From CAWFXC01 sp963819735 (lineage in GTDB: Bacteria; Actinomycetota; Acidimicrobiia; IMCC26256; DASPTH01), in NCBI GenBank assembly GCA_963819735.1, contig CAWFXC010000005.1, positions 744,001-808,000 on the forward strand: DNA of 64,000 nucleotides, read 5' to 3'. Each line of letters begins with the position of its first letter. Within the stretch, counting starts at the first letter, position 1. Below, one piece after another: positions 58,462 to 64,000 of the stretch. The translations under genes and the position numbers were made by a program. The notes below the pieces were generated by a model. That model made no database searches. It saw nothing but the letters and a program-made list of their open reading frames with translations, and was not told the origin of the DNA.

Positions 58462-60054
58462 CTACTTCCGGTCGTTTCTGAGGTACACGTCGACCCCGAT
58501 CGGGCCACTGGTACCGAAGCCGACGTCGCGATGGGCGAGGTGGTAGTGCGCGTCGAGCGCGCCGAGGACCGCGCGGGGATCGGCGTGGTGCGACGAGTAC
58601 GTGCCGGTGAAGCCGAGGACCAGACGATCGATGTCGGTGATCACCACCGCGGCCGGGCGCCCGGCCCGCAACATGCCGCGCAACAACGTGGAGTTCACGA
58701 AATGCAGGTCGCGCGCTTTCGCCGTCGGTAGGTCCTCGTAGGAGAACGGCCCGACCGTCACGCCCGGCACCTGGTCGCGCGTCGACACCAGCCCGGAAGG
58801 TTGGGCCCACATGGTGAGCACTTCATCGCCCGACCGCGTGTGATCGTGGAGGTATTCGCCGACCCGGTTGGCGGCGGCGACCGAACCGGGATCACTGCTG
58901 CTGGTGAAGTAGTCGCTCACGCCGGGGTGGAACAGTGTGACCGCGGCGAGCACGACGACCCCCGCCGCGAACACCCCGAGCCACGCGGGGCGCGCGTGGT
59001 CGGGGTCGTGCAGCCCGAGGGCCCGGGCGATCACGATGATCGACACCGCGAGCAGGGCCGGCACCACGGGGCTGAAGTATTCGACCGGGGCCCATTCGCC
59101 CGCGAACAGTTGCACCGCGAGGGCGGCGAGGATGCCGATCCCCACCAGGGCCACGCCGGGCTGGCGGCGGAGGTACGCGCGCACGTCCTTCGACCACGCA
59201 ATCGCACCGAGGGCGACGACCACCAGCGCGACGTAGCCCGGGTAGTCGCCGAGCCAGTCGGCGGTGCGGTCGGTGACGATGGTGTCGAGTCGCGATCCGG
59301 TGCCCGCACCATGCCAGAGCAGGTTGTGGAACGTGAACAGGTTGTAGCGGGCCGCCGCCAGGTCGGGCAGCAGGAACGCCACCAGCAGGGCCACACCCGC
59401 CACCGTGACCCCGATGACCCGCCGGCGCGTCGCCGGGCTCGGGGCGCGCAGGAGGCAGAAGCCGATGACCAACACGGTGAGCGGGAACCCCGTGGTGCGG
59501 GTGAGCGCGAGGGCGACCGCGGCCGCGGTGGCGAGGGGCCACGCCCGCTCCGGGCGCGCGGGCGACGTGAGCGCGAAGAGGATCGCGGCCAGGAGCACCG
59601 CGGTGAGGGCGTACGTCTTGGTGAGGGTGAGGTTGTAGATCCCCGTGGGGAACGCGACGCAGAGCACGCCGACCGCGACCGCGGCGATGCGACCCGCCTC
59701 GCGCCACGCGACACGCACGCACAGACCCACCGCGACGACCGCGAAGCAGAACGACGTGAGGCGGCCGAGATAGAGGCTCGGCTTCACCAGTTGCGCGAGC
59801 CCGTAGGCGTAGGCGGTGAGCGGCATCTGCGGGAACGCGAAGTCGCGGTAGGGGAGGTTGCCGCGCCAGACCAGCCGTCCCGCGTAGAGGTACCACCCTT
59901 CGTCGGCGTTGAGGCGGCCGCGGAACACGAACACGAGCGAGACGACCGCGTACAACCCCACCGTGATCACCGCCACCGCGGCGAGGACGCGTGCGAGCGA
60001 GGGTCGTGATCGGAGACCGGGCTCAGTGTCCGCGGTCGACGCCGGGGCGGTCAT
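58462..60054 (-). CDS. GT39-like polytopic glycosyltransferase
   Basis: This 530-residue GT-C type membrane protein has outer-loop motif NADEGWYLYAGRLVWRGNLPYRDFAFPQMP (about 49-78), with the Asp-Glu pair of GT39 proteins. About ten spans follow, then a soluble C-terminal domain (EYLHDHTRSGDEVLTMWAQPSGL…). The lengths fit bacterial GT39. It lies 1 bp downstream of the gene at 60056, so the two are cotranscribed. The sugar and acceptor are unknown. Confidence 0.86.
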   Translation of the reverse strand: MTAPASTADTEPGLRSRPSLARVLAAVAVITVGLYAVVSLVFVFRGRLNADEGWYLYAGRLVWRGNLPYRDFAFPQMPLTAYAYGLAQLVKPSLYLGRLTSFCFAVVAVGLCVRVAWREAGRIAAVAVGVLCVAFPTGIYNLTLTKTYALTAVLLAAILFALTSPARPERAWPLATAAAVALALTRTTGFPLTVLVIGFCLLRAPSPATRRRVIGVTVAGVALLVAFLLPDLAAARYNLFTFHNLLWHGAGTGSRLDTIVTDRTADWLGDYPGYVALVVVALGAIAWSKDVRAYLRRQPGVALVGIGILAALAVQLFAGEWAPVEYFSPVVPALLAVSIIVIARALGLHDPDHARPAWLGVFAAGVVVLAAVTLFHPGVSDYFTSSSDPGSVAAANRVGEYLHDHTRSGDEVLTMWAQPSGLVSTRDQVPGVTVGPFSYEDLPTAKARDLHFVNSTLLRGMLRAGRPAAVVITDIDRLVLGFTGTYSSHHADPRAVLGALDAHYHLAHRDVGFGTSGPIGVDVYLRNDRK

Positions 60055-60055
60055 C

Positions 60056-61816
60056 TCAACTCCCCGTGGCCGGCGGCACCGAGTACAACACGTCGTCGCC
60101 GTAGCGCCCGACGAACTTCAATGGGCTCGCACGCGCGGGATCGAGCAACGCGTCCCATGCCCCGCCGCGCGCCCAGCCGCGTACGACCACGTAGCGAACG
60201 CCGAGTTCGCGCAGATGTGCGAGCGTCTGTTCGTCGGGGAGGGCGCGCATCTCGTGCGAGAGCTTCACCCACGACGGCGGGAAGTAGCCGGAGTACCCGT
60301 TCGGTGTCTTGCGGTGGTGGGCGGTGGTCCCGTAGACGTTCTCGGCCTGGCGGAACCCGCTCAACGCGCCGGCAGTGGCGCCGGGTTCGAGCATGGGCAG
60401 GTAGAGCACCCCGCCGGGCTGGGGCAGCGCCGCGAGGTGCTCGTCGACCGGCGACACCCGGATGTCGGGGCGACCGGTCCACGGGGCGTAGCCCTCCACG
60501 AGCACGCCGAGCACCGCGATGGTCGCGACGACGAGCACCGCGGTGGTGCGTTGCATCTTCGTGAGGCGCGCCAACCATCGCCCCACCGCGAGCGCGCCCA
60601 ACCCGGCCAACACGCCGACGCCGAGGAGGCCGACTACCCACGCGCGCCCGGTCGCGCGGAGCGCCTCCCAACCGGGTACGTACTCGAAGAGCAACCGGTA
60701 CGGGGCGTAGCGACGCCAACCCGTCGGCCCGGCGCCCACCGCGAGCGCGGCGCCAACCAGCGTGAGCGCGCCGCCGGTGATCACCGCGCGCCGGGCGCGG
60801 CCGCGCGCTCGCCAACCGGCGATGGCGCCGATCGGGGTGAGCACGAGCAACACGAGGCCGGGGAATGCCGGTTCGCCGTAGATGGGCCACCCGGTTCCCT
60901 TGCCGAGCAGCGATCCCCAGATCGACAAGCGCGGGTCGGTGGCGCCGAAGTCGGCGCTCAGCGGCGGGAGCTGAGCCAGCGTGCGGCGGAATCCGGGCTG
61001 CTCGTTGCGAACCTCGAGGTAGGGGACGGACAGCGCGAGCGTGCACAACGCCGCGACCATGAGCGCGCCGCCGGCCCACAGCCACCCGCGCCGGCCGAGC
61101 GCGCGCCATCGCACCGCCAGCACCACGGCCGCGGCACCGAACGCGTACGCGCCGGGATAGAACGACACCGACGCCTGCCACACGATGGCGGCGGCCAACA
61201 ACGCCGCGGGCGCGACGAGGGATCGGGTCTGGTCGCGCGCCGACGCGCGTTCGGCGAGCCACCATGCGGCCGCGGCGGCGACGCCGATGCCCGCGTGCGC
61301 AGTGGCGTGCAAGGCACCACTCGACACCGATCCGAACGGTCCGAACGCAAACGCGGCCGCGGTCATCGCGCCGACCGCGACCGAGCGGGTCACGATCCGA
61401 CCGAAGAGGTAGCCGGATCCCGCCGACGTGGCGAAGCCGAGCAGCAACGCGATGTTGAGCTGGCCGATGGGGGAGACGCCCAGCCAGCGCAGCGGAAGCA
61501 GCGGGATGGCGATGCCGAGCAACGAGTCGGAGTAGGCGAGGGTGTGGGGCTCGGGCGCGAAGATGTTGGCGTCGAACAGCGAACCGGGTGAGCCGAGCTT
61601 GTGTTGGACCCAGTCGATGGTCCACGCCTGGAACCGCGGGTCGAACGCGTCGTGGCCGATGTGGCCGAGCTTGGTCACCAGCGGCCAGGTCACCGCGATC
61701 GCCGCGACCAGACCGATCACGGTCGCGATCGCCGTCTCCCGGGCGACGCGCCGCACCGTGAGCGGCGATTCGACGGGCGATGCGGTCTCGGCGTCGTCGA
61801 GGGCGACGGCGGTCAC
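60056..61816 (-). CDS. Polytopic GT-C-like membrane protein
   Basis: This 586-residue protein has many hydrophobic spans. The first outer loop contains HDAFDPRFQAWTIDWVQHKLGSPGSLFDANIFAPEPHTLAYSD, like several uncharacterised bacterial membrane glycosyltransferases. A soluble C-terminal part (about 480-586) has LPMLEPGATAGALSGFRQAENVYGTTAHHRK. GTG 61816 overlaps the stop of the GT39 gene upstream (GTGA). No close family name can be given with certainty. Confidence 0.72.
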   Translation of the reverse strand: MTAVALDDAETASPVESPLTVRRVARETAIATVIGLVAAIAVTWPLVTKLGHIGHDAFDPRFQAWTIDWVQHKLGSPGSLFDANIFAPEPHTLAYSDSLLGIAIPLLPLRWLGVSPIGQLNIALLLGFATSAGSGYLFGRIVTRSVAVGAMTAAAFAFGPFGSVSSGALHATAHAGIGVAAAAAWWLAERASARDQTRSLVAPAALLAAAIVWQASVSFYPGAYAFGAAAVVLAVRWRALGRRGWLWAGGALMVAALCTLALSVPYLEVRNEQPGFRRTLAQLPPLSADFGATDPRLSIWGSLLGKGTGWPIYGEPAFPGLVLLVLTPIGAIAGWRARGRARRAVITGGALTLVGAALAVGAGPTGWRRYAPYRLLFEYVPGWEALRATGRAWVVGLLGVGVLAGLGALAVGRWLARLTKMQRTTAVLVVATIAVLGVLVEGYAPWTGRPDIRVSPVDEHLAALPQPGGVLYLPMLEPGATAGALSGFRQAENVYGTTAHHRKTPNGYSGYFPPSWVKLSHEMRALPDEQTLAHLRELGVRYVVVRGWARGGAWDALLDPARASPLKFVGRYGDDVLYSVPPATGS

Positions 61817-63189
61817 GACGCGACGAGCGCCGGTTCGGGCTCGGGTTCCGCGGGCGTGTCGTCGTGGGGCGGCCGGAGGCGTCGCCACAGCGCGTCGACG
61901 CCCACTCCACCGAGGATCGCGAGCATCACGTCACCGCCGACGCGGTAGCGGGTGATCCCGATGGAGATGGCCGCGGTCACGACGACCATCCCGATGATGG
62001 CGATCATCGGCGAGATCGGGACCCGTCGCTTCCGCATCCCGACCAGGGCATACAACGAGAAGGGGAGTAACGCGTAGTACATCCACACACCCGACCACGA
62101 CGGCCACTTGCCCCGGCGTTCGAAGAACACGTCGAAGTTGACTTCCTGGCGGACGCGGTAGAAGCCCAACACGCGCCCGACGCGGGCCAACGCCACCACC
62201 GGGGCCCGGCTCAGGTGGGCCTTGATGTAGTGGAGCGCCTTCTCGCGCGCGTGGACGTCGGGAATCGACTCGTCACGCGGGTCCTGCGCGAGCAGGTACA
62301 CGATGCCGGGCACGGTCTTGCTGTGCAGGAGCTTCTCCTGCTGCGCGTTCGCCGGGGGCCGACCGTCGGTGATGCAGTGGATGTCCCAGTAGCCGAGGAA
62401 CTCGCCGGAGTAGGTCTGGTCGCAGTTCGCGCTCTGCAGCACGCTGCCGTTGCCGGTGGCCAGGAACGTCGGGTTCTGGAAGGTGACGAGGTTGCGCACC
62501 CACCACGGCATGATCACGACGAGGCACGCGAGCCCGATGACGAACACGCCGAGGACGCGCCGGCGGACGCTCTCGTCGTGGGCGAGCAGGAACGGGAGGC
62601 CGATGAACGGGACCAGCAGGATCGCTTCGGGCCGGGTGAGGCAGGCGAGCCCGATGAAACCGCCGAGGAAGACCGCGTCGAACCAGCGCCGCGACTCCCA
62701 GAGGCGATAGGCGAACAGCAGCACCGCCGCGATCAGCAGCGTGTACAGCGACTCCGAGATCAACATGCCGTCGTTGATCCAGAGCATCGGGTACACCGCG
62801 GCGAGGAACGCGGCGATCAGTCCCGCTCGTTCCCCCGCGATCCGGCGGGCGACGAGACCCATCACCACCACGCTGCCGGCACCCAGGAGGCAGGACGCCA
62901 GCCGCTGCGCGAGGGCACTCGTGCCGCCGAGCAACGACACGCCGGCCAGGTACAGCGAGTACAGCGGGGGATGCGCCGCGCTCGGATCGAGACGATGCAG
63001 TGCCTGCCACGACAGTGGGTTGATGAAGCCCAGGCCGTCGACGAGCGCCTTGGCCTGCCAGTGGTAGAAGTAGTCGTCGCCGAGCAGCGGGAAGTTGCGG
63101 CGCGCGACGAGTACCCAAGTGACACGCACCGCGAGCGCGAAGACGCCCATCGCCGTGAGCCCGAGCGCGAACCGCCGTGAGCTGCGCAT
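61813..63189 (-). CDS. GT39-like polytopic glycosyltransferase, paralogue 2
   Basis: This 458-residue protein has outer-loop motif LGDDYFYHWQAKALVDGLGF and AAHPPLYSLYLAG. LWINDGMLISESLYTLLIA, CDQTYSGEFLGYWDIHC and HYIKAHLSRAPVVALARVGRVLGFY are shared with paralogues 1 and 3. The Asp pair in LGDD is the candidate catalytic acid. It is coupled to the next gene by a 4-nt overlap and starts 8 bp after the stop of paralogue 3, a tandem arrangement. Confidence 0.86.
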   Translation of the reverse strand: MRSSRRFALGLTAMGVFALAVRVTWVLVARRNFPLLGDDYFYHWQAKALVDGLGFINPLSWQALHRLDPSAAHPPLYSLYLAGVSLLGGTSALAQRLASCLLGAGSVVVMGLVARRIAGERAGLIAAFLAAVYPMLWINDGMLISESLYTLLIAAVLLFAYRLWESRRWFDAVFLGGFIGLACLTRPEAILLVPFIGLPFLLAHDESVRRRVLGVFVIGLACLVVIMPWWVRNLVTFQNPTFLATGNGSVLQSANCDQTYSGEFLGYWDIHCITDGRPPANAQQEKLLHSKTVPGIVYLLAQDPRDESIPDVHAREKALHYIKAHLSRAPVVALARVGRVLGFYRVRQEVNFDVFFERRGKWPSWSGVWMYYALLPFSLYALVGMRKRRVPISPMIAIIGMVVVTAAISIGITRYRVGGDVMLAILGGVGVDALWRRLRPPHDDTPAEPEPEPALVAS

Positions 63190-63197
63190 CCGTGCGG

Positions 63198-64000
63198 TCA
63201 GTTGCTCTCGACGGCGGGGACGGCGGGCTCAGCGGTGGTGGTGTCCGTGTGCCCGTTCCGGCGCGCGCGCCACCACTTCCACGTCGCGTCGATCCCGATG
63301 GCGGCGGCGACGACCAACGCCACCTCCGCCGGGGCGCGGTAGCGCGTGACGCCGAACGTGATCGCGGCGGCGAACGTCGCGATCAACGCGATCGCGATCA
63401 ACGGGAGGATCGGGATGCGCCGTCGCCGCATCAGGACCAGGCCGAACGTGGCGAACGGGAGCAGCGCGTAGTAGCAGAACAGCCCGATCCAACTCGGCGC
63501 CCGCCCTCTCCCTTCGATCGTCCAGTCGAATGCGGTGGTCTGGCCGGGCTTGAACAGGCCCCAGAGCCGCCCGACCCGGGCGGCGACGACCAGCGGCAGC
63601 CGGCGGATGTGTGCCTTCGTGTACTCGACGGCCTGCTTGCGCGGCACGAGGTCGCGCTGCGACTCGTCGAGCTTCTGGCTGGGCCACGGCCCCTGGAAGC
63701 AGTTGGCGTAGTACCCGATGAGCTTGCCGTACCAGACCGCGTCGCAACTGGCGGCCGAGAGGGCGGCGCCGGTGGCGCTCGTCATCGTGGTGGTCTCTTC
63801 GAAGCGGGAGAGGTTGTAGACGGCCCACGGTGCGATCGCGAGTCCGCCCATGACGCACGCGACGACCGCCAGGCGCGCGCGGCGACCCCAGGTGACGTTG
63901 CGCACGAGCAGTGCGAGGGGGATCACCACCAACGGGAACAGCAGGATGAGCTCGGTGCGGCTCAACGCGGTCACGCCGCACGCGAGGCCGAGGAGCACCG
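63198..64000 (-). CDS. GT39-like glycosyltransferase, paralogue 3 (5' end outside window)
   Basis: This is the C-terminal part (at least 266 residues) of a third paralogue, with RTELILLFPLVVIPLALL, CDAVWYGKLIGYYANCF, EYTKAHIRRLPLVVAARVGRLWGLFKPG and RRRRIPILPLIAIALI. These match the corresponding parts of the genes at 39861 and 61813. The N-terminal active-site loop lies beyond the right edge. It is upstream of paralogue 2 in the same transcript. Confidence 0.85.
   Translation of the reverse strand, partial: VLLGLACGVTALSRTELILLFPLVVIPLALLVRNVTWGRRARLAVVACVMGGLAIAPWAVYNLSRFEETTTMTSATGAALSAASCDAVWYGKLIGYYANCFQGPWPSQKLDESQRDLVPRKQAVEYTKAHIRRLPLVVAARVGRLWGLFKPGQTTAFDWTIEGRGRAPSWIGLFCYYALLPFATFGLVLMRRRRIPILPLIAIALIATFAAAITFGVTRYRAPAEVALVVAAAIGIDATWKWWRARRNGHTDTTTAEPAVPAVESN

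Overview
The window is 64 kb of about 70% GC DNA with dense, short-gapped coding, many GTG starts, many 4-nt ATGA/GTGA stop-start overlaps and many start codons that sit 6-9 nt after a TANNNT -10 box (leaderless mRNAs). Together with an AftD-type arabinofuranosyltransferase, an LLM-class oxidoreductase, 13E12-type HNH proteins, CaiB-type CoA transferases and an actinobacterial tad pilus locus, this points to an actinomycete. The gene mix resembles Acidimicrobiia more than mycolate-bearing Corynebacteriales; that placement is inference from gene content only. No tRNA, rRNA, CRISPR array, insertion sequence or phage gene was seen.

Region 1 (1-29.8 kb) is an accessory and catabolic region of small operons. 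It holds a MarR regulator diverging from a DrrAB-type drug exporter; a phosphatase; a DUF222/HNH protein; a TetR-led operon (SDR, quinone-reductase-like MDR, sulfotransferase, AhpD-like protein); OsmC and DUF1801 proteins; an ArsR-AHSA1 pair with a palindromic operator on its own start codon; an amidohydrolase; a P450 and two CoA transferases diverging from a TetR; a molybdenum hydroxylase large subunit; an LLM-class oxidoreductase; SDRs; an enoyl-CoA hydratase; a cyclase; and a secreted protein that joins a PHM-like copper monooxygenase core to a cupredoxin. The picture is uptake and CoA-dependent breakdown of hydrophobic or xenobiotic compounds, each unit under its own small regulator.

Region 2 (29.8-37.8 kb) is a compact Flp/Tad pilus operon: cpaB, tadZ-like, tadA, tadB, tadC, a short pilin, two TadE-like proteins, a TadG-like protein and a secreted PKD-domain protein. 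All junctions but one are 4-nt overlaps. A small HTH protein with a Gly-Pro-Ser linker is transcribed divergently.

Region 3 (37.8-64 kb) opens with an orphan branched-chain amino-acid-type binding protein and a universal stress protein, then becomes a cell-surface glycan locus. It has eight polytopic sugar-transferase-like proteins, most of GT-C type (AftD among them), a Dpm1-like GT2 with DUF2304 that could make lipid-linked sugar donors, a UDP-galactopyranose-mutase-like flavoprotein, an O-acyltransferase, two methyltransferases, a polysaccharide deacetylase, a GNAT-like protein and two GH43-like lipoproteins. A plausible reading is that the GT2 charges polyprenyl phosphate, the GT-C enzymes build an arabinan-like or related surface polymer, and the acyltransferase, deacetylase and GH43-like proteins modify or trim it.

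Three otherwise intact genes (near 5998, 19875 and 52330) each carry a single +1 frame disruption. Uncorrected sequence errors or recent pseudogenization are both possible.
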